The notes below the pieces were generated by a model. It worked only from the letters and a program-made list of their open reading frames with translations, had not been told where the DNA came from and did no database searches. 6,095 nt of DNA from Bacillota bacterium. GTDB lineage: Bacteria > Bacillota > Clostridia > Christensenellales > Aristaeellaceae. Shown here piece after piece: positions 1-6,095 of this stretch (position 1 is the stretch's first letter; every line of letters begins with the position of its first letter). The stretch covers positions 1-6,095 of the forward strand of contig JAEVZE010000212.1 of assembly GCA_023392395.1 (NCBI GenBank), given 5' to 3'. A program made the translations under genes and the position numbers.

Positions 1-23
1 AGCTGAGGCAGAGGTTGTTGATT

Positions 24-1010
24 TCAAGCAACATCGATCCTGCCCCCCTTCCGCCTGTCGGTGAACCATCCAAAGAGACTCTTGAGACTGCCGTAGAGGC
101 CGCCGGGCATCGTGACCACGACGATCAAAAGCAGGATGCCGTACATCAGCATCTGGTACTGCTCGAACATGCGCAGGCCCTCGATCAACATCAGAACCAC
201 CACCACGCCCACGATGGGGCCTGCAATGGAGCCGGTACCGCCAAAGAGCATCATCGTCACGAACATGACCGACTGCTTCTGGGTGAAGGTGTCCGGCCCG
301 ATGTAGCGCATCAGGTGGGCGTACATCGCGCCCGCAAAGCCGGTGTAGAACGCGCTGACCGCGAACGCCATCACCTTGTACTTGGTCACGTCGATACCCA
401 TGCCGCCCGCGGCGACGGGGTTTTCGCGGATGGCGATCCAGGCGCGGCCCACCTTGGAATTGACCATCAGGTACTTGGCCACGAGGAACAGCGCCACCGC
501 CGCCAGGCCGAAGTAGTAGAAGTTGGTGTAATCGCTCAGCTGGTAGCCAAAGAAAGAGATGTTCGGGGCGAACAGGCCCACCGCGTTTCCGGTGACCCCG
601 CCGGGGGAATTCAGAAGCAGCGTGTACACGATTTCGCCAAAGGCGATGGTGGCCAGCGACAGGAAGTGGAACACGAGCTTCGAGGCCGGGTAGGCGATGA
701 TGGCGCCGATGACGGTCGCCAGCACCGACGCAATCAGCATCGTCGCAAAGACCGGCAAGCCAAAGTACTTGTTCAGCATCACCGAGCCGTAGGCGCCGAT
801 GGCAAAAAACGCCGCGTGGCCCATGGAGATCTGCCCGCAGTAACCAAAGTCAATGTCGAGCCCGGATGCGGCGATGGTGTACAGCATCGCGACGCACGCG
901 ACCAGAATGCCATAGTTGAAGCCGACGGCGGTCATGATCACCGGCAACAGCAGAAACAGCGCCGCGAGCACGATCTTCAAGGGCATGTTCTTTTTCGTGA
1001 TGGATTTCAT
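24..1010 (-). CDS. livM: Branched-chain amino acid-type ABC transporter permease LivM
   Basis: Second inner-membrane permease subunit, expected to form the channel with LivH and to be driven by LivG/LivF ATPases encoded past position 1. The 328 residues are a normal LivM length. Signatures are GYCGQISMGHAAFFAIGAYG (56-75), SLATIAFGEI (118-127), the EAA-like loop VGRAWIAIRENPVAAGGMGI (187-206) followed by KYKVMAFAVSAF (210-221), LFGGTGSIAGPIVG (255-268) and MPGGLYG (301-307). About nine hydrophobic segments lie between residues 12 and 303. The reading frame stays open upstream to 1466, but that stretch overlaps livH in another frame and its translation is not permease-like. The ribosome site at 1018-1023 sets the start at 1010. 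The basic C-terminal tail (TDRRKGGR) is probably cytoplasmic. TGA stop at 24-26; the remaining 23 bases to the window edge contain no start codon or terminator. Confidence 0.95.
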   Translation of the reverse strand: MKSITKKNMPLKIVLAALFLLLPVIMTAVGFNYGILVACVAMLYTIAASGLDIDFGYCGQISMGHAAFFAIGAYGSVMLNKYFGLPVFATMLIASVLATVIGAIIAYPASKLVFHFLSLATIAFGEIVYTLLLNSPGGVTGNAVGLFAPNISFFGYQLSDYTNFYYFGLAAVALFLVAKYLMVNSKVGRAWIAIRENPVAAGGMGIDVTKYKVMAFAVSAFYTGFAGAMYAHLMRYIGPDTFTQKQSVMFVTMMLFGGTGSIAGPIVGVVVVLMLIEGLRMFEQYQMLMYGILLLIVVVTMPGGLYGSLKSLFGWFTDRRKGGRIDVA

Positions 1011-1017
1011 AGGCATG

Positions 1018-1023
1018 CTCCTC
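1018..1023 (-). promoter_or_regulatory. Ribosome binding site of livM, overlapping the livH stop
   Basis: The minus strand reads GAGGAG 7 nt before the ATG at 1010, and its first two bases are the GA of the livH TGA stop (1022-1024). It is only 1 nt from the in-frame ATG at 1016, so the start at 1010 (product MKSITKK) is preferred. The overlap suggests translational coupling of livH and livM. Confidence 0.75.
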
Positions 1024-1894
1024 ACTCTGTGATGGCGCGCTCGTTGAACAATCCCGTCGGCTTGACGAACAGGAAGATCAACAGCACCGCGTAGGAAATC
1101 ATGTCCTTGTACACCGAGGACAGGTAGCTGGCCGTCAGCGTCTCGATGAGGCCCAGCAGGATGCCGCCCACGATGGCGCCGTACATGTTCCCGTAGCCGC
1201 CCATGATGGCTCCCGCGAAGCCCTTGCGGCCGATGGTTGAGCCCAGCATGATGAACACGCCGTAGATTGGCCCCAGCAGGATGCCCGCGAGGGCCGCCAT
1301 GCCCGCCGCGATGGCCCAGGTGATGCCGGTGCTCAGCGACGTGTTCACGCCGCAGGCCTGAGCGGCCTTTGCATCCATGGCGGAGGCGCGCATGGCCGTG
1401 CCAAAGCGGGTGTACTTCATAAACACGTGCAGGCCGATCATGCAAAGGAACGAGCACGCAATGCAAAAGACTGATTCAGTCTGAATTTTCACACCGAAAA
1501 TGCGCAGGGAGGAGACGCCGAACACTGGCGGGTAGTTGAGCATCTTGGTGCTCCAGACCGCCTGGATGGTGTTCTGCAGGATGTAGGACACCGCGATGGT
1601 GGCCAACACCACATAGATGGCCAGCACGTTCTTGTTCTGAAGCTTTCGGATGATGAAATGCTCCAGGAACAGCCCGAACGCCGCCGCGCACAGCATGGTC
1701 AACACCACAGCCACCGGGAAGGGCAGCTTCAGCACGGTGTAGAAGGTGTAACCGAGAAACGCGCCGAGTGTCAGAACATCGCCCTGCGCAAAGTTCATCA
1801 GGCCCGATGCCTTGTAGATGATGCTGTACCCCAGGGCGATCAAACCGTAGATACAGCCGATGACGAAGCCTGAAACGAGAACCTGGGTGAGCAT
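1022..1894 (-). CDS. livH: Branched-chain amino acid-type ABC transporter permease LivH
   Basis: One of the two inner-membrane channel subunits of the HAAT importer, pairing with LivM. The 290 residues are full length for the family. Family signatures are the opening GCIYGLIALGYSIIYKASGL (13-32) with NFAQGD (34-39), the EAA-like cytoplasmic loop RFGTAMRASAMDAKAAQACG (163-182) that should contact the ATPases, GRKGFAGAIMGGYGNMYGAI (222-241) and FLFVKPTGLF (274-283). About eight hydrophobic segments can be seen, roughly at 5-28, 38-56, 58-80, 90-112, 140-158, 188-212, 225-250 and 264-280. The start at 1894 has a GAGGGG site 8 nt upstream. The gene follows livK across the terminator-like hairpin, and its TGA stop lies inside the livM ribosome site, so the two permeases are likely made in equal amounts. 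Nothing appears broken. Specificity comes mainly from the binding protein and cannot be read here. Confidence 0.95.
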   Translation of the reverse strand: MLTQVLVSGFVIGCIYGLIALGYSIIYKASGLMNFAQGDVLTLGAFLGYTFYTVLKLPFPVAVVLTMLCAAAFGLFLEHFIIRKLQNKNVLAIYVVLATIAVSYILQNTIQAVWSTKMLNYPPVFGVSSLRIFGVKIQTESVFCIACSFLCMIGLHVFMKYTRFGTAMRASAMDAKAAQACGVNTSLSTGITWAIAAGMAALAGILLGPIYGVFIMLGSTIGRKGFAGAIMGGYGNMYGAIVGGILLGLIETLTASYLSSVYKDMISYAVLLIFLFVKPTGLFNERAITE

Positions 1895-1902
1895 CAGGCC
1901 GT

Positions 1903-1908
1903 CCCCTC
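1903..1908 (-). promoter_or_regulatory. Ribosome binding site of livH
   Basis: GAGGGG on the minus strand, 8 nt before the ATG at 1894, supports this start for livH. The 60-odd bases between the terminator hairpin and this site show no convincing -35/-10 pair, so livH probably depends on read-through from livK. Confidence 0.65.
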
Positions 1909-1955
1909 TCTTTCTGTGAAAAACGTAAGTTGACCGATCCCTGGTCTTTTGGTGT

Positions 1956-1985
1956 AAAAAGGCGGGGAGGCGCCCGCCTCCCCGC
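1956..1985 (-). terminator. Intrinsic terminator or attenuator between livK and livH
   Basis: On the minus strand an 11-bp perfect GC-rich stem (GCGGGGAGGCG pairing with CGCCTCCCCGC; 1962-1972 with 1975-1985) is followed by one C and five T residues (1956-1960). The stem starts 27 nt after the livK TAA stop. The two central loop bases are G, so the innermost pair is probably open, leaving about 10 bp. Nothing like a T tract follows the stem on the plus strand, so it works in the minus direction. The U run is short, so partial read-through into livH and livM is expected. Confidence 0.8.
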
Positions 1986-2012
1986 GGGAACGGATGGGGA
2001 TTGCCGGATAAC

Positions 2013-3203
2013 TTAGGAAGCCAGGCCAGAGGCGGTCATGACGGCGTTGTAGCCCTCACTGCCCTGCCACTTGTCAAAGGTGGTGTACTTCTGGTTGTCA
2101 ACGACGAAGATGTTGAACTCATGCAGGCCTTCGCCGTCGCCCTTGGTGTAGTCCTGCAGGCCCGCCAGCGTCTGAATGCCGGTGAGCGTGGCGACCGCGT
2201 TCTTGACGGCTTCGCCATCGGTAGAGCCAGCGGCTTCGACGGCGGCCTTCAGAACCGTCATGCTGTCATAGGCGCGGTAGGCGCAGTCGGAAACAGGCAG
2301 CGTGCCATACTCGGCCTGATACGCTTCCAGGAACGCCTTGACGGTGGGGTCGTCGCAGTCCTCGACGCTGGTGTAGGTCAGGTAGGGATAGGCGAAGGCA
2401 AAGCCGTTGGAGGCGTCGCCCGCAACCTGCAGCGCGTCCACCTGGTACAGGTCCTTGGTGAAGCACAGGCCTTCGAAACCGAACTGGCGCAGCTGTTTGG
2501 CGATCAGCGGCTGGGTCGGGCCGAAGGTGGAAATGAACATCACCTGCGCGCCGGAGGAGATCATCTTGGCGACCTGGCCAGAGAAGTCGGTGTTGCCCTC
2601 AGCGTAGCTTTCGGAGGCGGTGATTTCGATGCCCGCCGCCTGGCACAGTTCGGTCATGGTCTTGACGCCCGCGACGGCGGCGTCATCCTGGCCGGCAAAG
2701 ATCGCAACCTTGGTCACGCCCAGCTCCTGGAGCTTCTTCACGACCAGCGGCAGCGCGAAGTTGTTGTTCTGACAGGCGCGGAACACATACTCCCAGCCCT
2801 GCTGCATCCAAGTCGGGCTGGTGCCGGTGCCGAAGGTGGGGATCTTCGCATCGTTGAAGATGGCGCCGGAGGACAGAACGCAGCTGGAGATGCAGGAGCC
2901 GATGACCGCCTGAACCTTGTCCACCTGGACCAGCTTCGTGGCGACCTTCACGGCCTCTTCGGGGGATCCCTGATCGTCATAGGACACCAAGCGGATCTGT
3001 TTGCCCTGGATGCCGCCGGCCTCGTTGATCTGCTTCACGGCCAGCTTGACGGCGTTCAGCGCGCACTCACCGGGCTGCGCGTTGGTGCCGGTCAGCGGCT
3101 GAGGGCAGCCGATGACGTACTCATCCGCCGCGAACGCAGCGGGGGCCGCCATCATCGAGAGGGTCAGAACCAGGCAAAGGAACAGGGGCAGGAGCTTCTT
3201 CAT
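2013..3203 (-). CDS. livK: Branched-chain amino acid-type (HAAT) ABC transporter substrate-binding protein
   Basis: Extracytoplasmic ligand-binding subunit of a Liv-type importer, 396 residues. It has a clear signal peptide: MKK, a hydrophobic core at 4-20, then PAAFA with predicted signal-peptidase-I cleavage after A25 (AFA/ADEY). No lipobox is present. The mature part is a Peripla_BP_6 (LivJ/LivK-like) two-lobed domain, seen in IGCPQPLTG (31-39), NAVKLAVKQINEAGGIQGK (50-68), SYDDQGSPEEAV (74-85), VIGSCISSC (100-108), GTGTSPTW (125-132), GNTDFSGQVAKM (203-214) and CAYRAYDSM (307-315). The start at 3203 is set by a GAGGAGG site; a longer frame to 3281 is unlikely. The mature protein has nine cysteines, many for this family. 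Placed before livH and livM but separated from them by a terminator-like hairpin, which suggests it is made in excess. The ligand cannot be read from sequence alone: the family takes Leu/Ile/Val, but also other amino acids, amides, urea and aromatic acids. The neighbouring sugar-acid and hydroxy-acid enzymes point to a carboxylate. Confidence 0.93.
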   Translation of the reverse strand: MKKLLPLFLCLVLTLSMMAAPAAFAADEYVIGCPQPLTGTNAQPGECALNAVKLAVKQINEAGGIQGKQIRLVSYDDQGSPEEAVKVATKLVQVDKVQAVIGSCISSCVLSSGAIFNDAKIPTFGTGTSPTWMQQGWEYVFRACQNNNFALPLVVKKLQELGVTKVAIFAGQDDAAVAGVKTMTELCQAAGIEITASESYAEGNTDFSGQVAKMISSGAQVMFISTFGPTQPLIAKQLRQFGFEGLCFTKDLYQVDALQVAGDASNGFAFAYPYLTYTSVEDCDDPTVKAFLEAYQAEYGTLPVSDCAYRAYDSMTVLKAAVEAAGSTDGEAVKNAVATLTGIQTLAGLQDYTKGDGEGLHEFNIFVVDNQKYTTFDKWQGSEGYNAVMTASGLAS

Positions 3204-3211
3204 GACCATTT

Positions 3212-3218
3212 CCTCCTC
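3212..3218 (-). promoter_or_regulatory. Ribosome binding site that sets the livK start
   Basis: The minus strand reads GAGGAGG, a near-perfect Shine-Dalgarno site. It lies 8 nt before the ATG at 3203 but only 2 nt before the in-frame ATG at 3209, and it falls inside the coding part of any start further upstream (3281). It therefore selects the ATG at 3203, whose product begins MKKLLPLF, a typical signal-peptide start. Confidence 0.85.
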
Positions 3219-3236
3219 GAAGTAGGATGCATATTG

Positions 3237-3255
3237 CAAAGGCCACCGGCCTTTG
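3237..3255 (-). other. Intergenic hairpin upstream of livK
   Basis: A perfect 8-bp inverted repeat (CAAAGGCC and GGCCTTTG) with a 3-nt loop lies in the 71-nt gap between the LarA-like gene and livK. On the transcript it ends 18 nt before the livK Shine-Dalgarno site, so it should not block ribosome entry. No U tract follows, so it is not a standard intrinsic terminator. It could be an RNA processing or 5'-end stabilising structure for the livK message. Function is inferred from position only. Confidence 0.45.
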
Positions 3256-3274
3256 TTGCATGGTAAGGGCGATG

Positions 3275-4573
3275 TCACCACAGGTCGCCATCGCCGTTAA
3301 AGGCCCAAAGCTCGGGGGCACCGAGCACCTCCAGGTTAGGGTCGGCCGACGCCTCGGCCAGAAGCGCCTCGCTCATCCAGATCTCGCCGATGTGCTTGGT
3401 GTCCCGGATCCGGACCACCCTCGGGTGCTCGCGGTCGATGTAGTTGCAGGTACGAAGCGCGATCTGGATGCACGCCTTATCCGATCCGGCGAACAGCGGA
3501 ATCCTGGGCGTGCACAGCACTGTGCTGGTGATGACATTGGGGAAGGTGGCGTTTGCGTCGATCTTGTCCACCAGACGCTTGGTTGTCACATCCGCAAGGC
3601 CGACGCCGTTGCAGTTGCCGTGGGTTTCCTCCGTGAGGTCGAGCACCGCGATGTGCTGCACCTGCAACTTGCCCTTCATATATGGCACTGCGAACCGGCC
3701 GGTGATGTGGGGGTCCATGCCGTCGCCACTCATGTCCTTGCCAATGCGGTCCACCACCAGAAGGTCCAGATCCCGGGTGTGAAGCTTCCCCATCCGGCTG
3801 CGGGCGTAATTGAGAAGCCTCGGCTCCTCTTGCCAGATCTCCTCCGCTGTCAGCGCGCGGACGAGGCAGGTCTGGTCAAACGCGTTTTCCACCAGCCCTA
3901 CGCCCAGCGCAATCGGCGCGTGGTCGAAAACCACCCGGCCGATCATCGGAAGCAAACGCGCCAGGTCGGAGAAACCGTCCCGGTGCACCTGCTCCGCCCC
4001 GTGTTGCTTGCCCATGCCGATCACCGACATCTTCATGAGGCCGCTCTCGTAGGGCCCTTCAAAGGCGGTGTGTGGCTTGATGCGGTTGCACAGAATCACC
4101 GCGTCGGCCGCGCAGGCGAACTTGTCGCCGTAGATGTGCATGCCTTCTGGCGTATCTCCCAGATAGACCGTCTCCATCGTGGCGCGGATCGGGCAGCCCA
4201 TGGTCTCCTCCGTGATGCCGTACCCGGCGAGGATACCGGTCTGCCCTTCGGCGGTGGCACCGCCGTGGCTGCCCATGGCGGGGAAGATGAATGGATGCGC
4301 GCCCCGCATTTTGACGAAATCCACGATCGCGTGGATGACGATGTCATAATTTGTCACGCCGCGGCTGCCGCCGGTGATGGCGACCGACATACCGGGCTTG
4401 ATGCGCTCCGCGACCGCGTCGCGGCTCAGTTCGGAAAATACGGTGGCCGGAATGTCCTTCGGCTCGATGTGGGAGCCGTCCAGCTTTTGCCGGGCCAGAA
4501 ACATGCGCGGCAATTCAACGCCCGCCACCAGCCGGTCCGCGACGCCGCCCCGGACGTCGGTATTCAATGCCAT
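3275..4573 (-). CDS. LarA-like protein (lactate racemase N-terminal domain family, DUF2088); putative 2-hydroxyacid racemase/epimerase
   Basis: A 432-residue, probably cytoplasmic protein, close to LarA in length (about 424). LarA racemises lactate using a nickel-pincer nucleotide (NPN) bound to a lysine; homologues act on other 2-hydroxy acids, including malate and aldonates. The N-terminal half fits this fold: ITGGSRG (66-72), FPAMGSHGGAT (97-107), NRIKPHT (163-169), SGLMKM (177-182) and QHGAEQVH (190-197). R71, H103, H168, K181 and H197 fall at nearly the same spacing as LarA R75, H108, H174, K184 and H200. H108 and H174 are the acid/base pair, K184 anchors the cofactor and H200 binds nickel. 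The C-terminal half (MSGDGMDPHITGR 281-293, TPRIPLFAGSDKA 355-367) looks less like classical LarA, as far as I can judge by eye. No signal peptide or membrane segment. It starts 19 nt after uxaA and ends 71 nt before livK. The substrate is unknown; a cofactor-free relative remains possible because larB, larC and larE are not in view. Confidence 0.75.
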   Translation of the reverse strand: MALNTDVRGGVADRLVAGVELPRMFLARQKLDGSHIEPKDIPATVFSELSRDAVAERIKPGMSVAITGGSRGVTNYDIVIHAIVDFVKMRGAHPFIFPAMGSHGGATAEGQTGILAGYGITEETMGCPIRATMETVYLGDTPEGMHIYGDKFACAADAVILCNRIKPHTAFEGPYESGLMKMSVIGMGKQHGAEQVHRDGFSDLARLLPMIGRVVFDHAPIALGVGLVENAFDQTCLVRALTAEEIWQEEPRLLNYARSRMGKLHTRDLDLLVVDRIGKDMSGDGMDPHITGRFAVPYMKGKLQVQHIAVLDLTEETHGNCNGVGLADVTTKRLVDKIDANATFPNVITSTVLCTPRIPLFAGSDKACIQIALRTCNYIDREHPRVVRIRDTKHIGEIWMSEALLAEASADPNLEVLGAPELWAFNGDGDLW

Positions 4574-4582
4574 TCCCCCATG

Positions 4583-4590
4583 CCCCTTCC
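4583..4590 (-). promoter_or_regulatory. Ribosome binding site of the LarA-like gene
   Basis: The minus strand reads GGAAGGGG, 9 nt before the ATG at 4573 and just after the uxaA TAA stop. This short link supports co-translation of the two genes on one mRNA. A second G-rich run (GGGGGA) directly abuts the ATG and is too close to act as the binding site. Confidence 0.6.
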
Positions 4591-4592
4591 CG

Positions 4593-6092
4593 TTACAGCA
4601 GCACGCCGTCCTTGAAGATCATGATCTCGCGGCTGTTGTTGATTTCATTTCGAGTCTGGTGCCGCCCGGACGCGGTCTCGATGAGCATCGCCCAGAGCTC
4701 GTCCCGGAGTTCGTCCATCGTCCGCCCGTCCAGGAGCCTCCCCGCGTCAAAGTCAATCCACTTGGGCTTCCTGCGCGTCAGCTCGCTGTTGGAGGCGATC
4801 TTGACCACCGGCGCCACCGTGCCCAGCGGATTGCCCCGGCCGGTGGTAAACAGGATGATCTGCGCGCCCGCGGATACGAGGTCGGTGATGGAGACGCTGT
4901 CGTTTCCGGGGCCGATCATCAGATTCAAGCCGGGGGTTATGCACCGCTCGCCGTAATTCAGCGTGCCGGTAATCGTCGCGTGGCCACCCTTTTGGATGCA
5001 GCCCAGCGATTTTTCCTCCAGCGTGGTGATGCCCCCCGCGAGGTTTCCGGGCGAAGGGTTCTTGTCGATGGGCTGGCCGTAGCCCAGGTAGTATTCCTTG
5101 AACCCGTTGATCAGCTCGACAATTTTTCCAAACACCTCTTCGTCCCGGGCGCGCGCCATCAGATGCTGCTCCGCGCCGAACATCTCGGGCACCTCGGTCA
5201 GGACCGCGCTGCCGCCCAACGCCGTGATCCGGTCGGCGATCCTGCCGCACAGCGGGTTGGCCGTGATCCCCGAAAACGCGTCCGAACCGCCGCACTTGAA
5301 GCCGATCGTCAACTTGGATATCGGGCAGGGCTCGCGGTGATCGCGATCCATTTCGGACAGGATTTCGTCGATCAGCTGAAGGCCGCGCTCGATCTCGTCG
5401 CCCTCGACCTCTTGAGTGATCATGGTCTTGACCCGGCGGCCGTCCACTTGCCCCAGAACCGGCAGGAATTCCTCCAGGTTGTTGTTTTCGCAGCCCAGGC
5501 TTACGATCAGCGCGCCACCCGCGTTGGGGTGGCGGACGATGCTGCGCAGCAGGCGCTGCGTGGTTCGGTGGTCGTCACCCAGCTGGGAGCAGCCCGCGTT
5601 GTGGGGCAGCGCATAGATGCCGTCGCACCGTCCTGCGAATTTTGCGCGCGCCACTTCAGCGAGGCGCTGGATATCGGAGTTGACGCAGGACACGGTGGGG
5701 ACAATCCACAGCTCGTTGCGAATTCCTACGGAGCCGTCCGGGCGAACATAGCCGTCAAACATACCTGGGGCGCCGGACACATCCTCTTTACTCGCGGCCT
5801 CCGGCTGATACTCGTAATGCTCCAGGCCATCGAGGCTAGATTCCATATTGTGGGTGTGCACCCACTCCCCCGCCTCGATCTCTTTCGTCGCGTGTCCGAT
5901 CGGTGCGCCGTACTTCACGATCTTTTCGCCGGGCTGGATTTTGGCCAGCGCGAACTTGTGCCCAAAGGGGATGTCCTGGGATACCTGCGTGGCTTCGCCG
6001 TGAATCCGGACGGTTTCGCCCTTTTTTACCGGCTCCACCGCAATCGCCACATTGTCCGTTTCGTCAATCCGCATCGCCATATGCTTGTCCAT
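4593..6092 (-). CDS. uxaA: UxaA-family altronate dehydratase (D-altronate hydro-lyase)
   Basis: Predicted cytoplasmic hydro-lyase. The family member UxaA dehydrates D-altronate to 2-keto-3-deoxy-D-gluconate in galacturonate breakdown. The 499 residues match the roughly 495-residue E. coli enzyme as I recall it, almost end to end. An N-terminal SAF domain spans about residues 10-85 (HKFAL at 45-49, HTHN at 79-82). The long dehydratase domain follows, with GIRNELWIVPTVSCVN (123-138), GCSQLGDDH (167-175), RHPNAGG (187-193), GCENN (200-204), CGGSD..SGITANP (267-280), TEVPEMFGAEQ (299-309), NPSPGN..GGITTLEEKSLGC (345-365) and TGRGNP (417-422). Cysteines 136, 168, 201, 267 and 365 sit in conserved motifs. 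The SAF and catalytic parts are fused, unlike the split SuyA/SuyB sulfolactate lyase. The start lies three bases from the window edge, so its ribosome site is unseen; Met5 or Met7 are alternatives. TAA stop, 19 nt before the next gene. The exact substrate is not proven: related sugar-acid dehydratases share this fold, and no uxaB or uxaC is visible. Confidence 0.88.
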   Translation of the reverse strand: MDKHMAMRIDETDNVAIAVEPVKKGETVRIHGEATQVSQDIPFGHKFALAKIQPGEKIVKYGAPIGHATKEIEAGEWVHTHNMESSLDGLEHYEYQPEAASKEDVSGAPGMFDGYVRPDGSVGIRNELWIVPTVSCVNSDIQRLAEVARAKFAGRCDGIYALPHNAGCSQLGDDHRTTQRLLRSIVRHPNAGGALIVSLGCENNNLEEFLPVLGQVDGRRVKTMITQEVEGDEIERGLQLIDEILSEMDRDHREPCPISKLTIGFKCGGSDAFSGITANPLCGRIADRITALGGSAVLTEVPEMFGAEQHLMARARDEEVFGKIVELINGFKEYYLGYGQPIDKNPSPGNLAGGITTLEEKSLGCIQKGGHATITGTLNYGERCITPGLNLMIGPGNDSVSITDLVSAGAQIILFTTGRGNPLGTVAPVVKIASNSELTRRKPKWIDFDAGRLLDGRTMDELRDELWAMLIETASGRHQTRNEINNSREIMIFKDGVLL

Positions 6093-6095
6093 GTC

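Noticed and set aside
15..1094. Plus-strand open frame (359 codons) opposite livM
   Set aside because: Low-complexity H/Q/D/R-rich translation that is the reverse complement of membrane-segment codons. The minus-strand permease is certain.
1011..1466. N-terminal extension of livM back to 1466
   Set aside because: This stretch lies in livH in a different frame, its translation is H/R/G-rich and not membrane-like, and a good ribosome site supports the start at 1010.
1895..1955. Promoter for livH after the terminator-like hairpin
   Set aside because: No convincing -35/-10 pair with correct spacing; only scattered AT-rich words such as TTACGT.
3174..3203. Possible lipoprotein lipobox at C10 of the binding protein (LFLC)
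   Set aside because: The residues before the cysteine do not fit the small-residue lipobox pattern, the hydrophobic segment continues past it, and a good AxA cleavage site follows at 23-25.
2001..3266. Long plus-strand open frame (421 codons) opposite livK
   Set aside because: Its translation is rich in G, R, A, D and H without recognisable motifs, and it mirrors the codon pattern of livK. The minus strand gives a clear family match, signal peptide and ribosome site.
3204..3281. N-terminal extension of livK by 26 residues
   Set aside because: It would bury the GAGGAGG site inside the coding region and put a polar stretch before the signal peptide.
3227..4615. Long plus-strand open frame (462 codons) opposite the LarA-like gene
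   Set aside because: Histidine- and arginine-rich composition typical of an antisense shadow in GC-rich DNA. No motif is seen, and it runs through the intergenic gap and the end of uxaA.
1..6095. CRISPR, tRNA, rRNA, insertion sequence or phage features
   Set aside because: The window is almost filled by five well-supported metabolic and transport genes. I saw no direct-repeat arrays, tRNA-like cloverleaf, transposase or integrase sequence.

Overview
The window holds five complete or near-complete genes, all transcribed on the minus strand, so the operon reads from high to low coordinates. Order: a UxaA-family altronate dehydratase (4593-6092), a LarA-like (lactate racemase family) protein (3275-4573), then three components of a branched-chain-amino-acid-type (HAAT) ABC importer: substrate-binding protein livK (2013-3203), permease livH (1022-1894) and permease livM (24-1010). 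The ATPase genes livG and livF, which normally follow livM, would lie past position 1 and are not visible. The plus strand has long open frames opposite these genes, but they look like composition shadows.

The DNA is GC-rich, and the genes have strong purine-rich Shine-Dalgarno sites and short gaps (19 nt between the first two genes, 71 nt before livK, 118 nt before livH, 11 nt before livM). This fits an anaerobic fermenter such as a high-GC clostridial Bacillota or a Synergistota member. The guess is weak because there is no rRNA or other marker. The binding protein has a signal-peptidase-I type leader with no lipobox, which favours a diderm envelope or a non-anchored protein.

Two structures punctuate the operon. 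A strong GC-rich hairpin followed by five U residues (1956-1985) lies between livK and livH. It looks like an intrinsic terminator that would let livK be made in excess over the permeases. A smaller 8-bp hairpin without a U tract (3237-3255) lies just upstream of livK. No convincing promoter is visible. The operon probably starts upstream of the window, beyond 6095.

Functional reading: the importer brings in a small carboxylate or amino acid. The LarA-like enzyme could change the configuration at C2 of a 2-hydroxy acid. The UxaA-like enzyme would dehydrate a sugar acid to a 2-keto-3-deoxy acid. The gene families are clear from sequence. The idea that they form one sugar-acid or hydroxy-acid uptake and catabolism unit, and that this Liv-type transporter therefore carries something other than Leu/Ile/Val, is inference from synteny.
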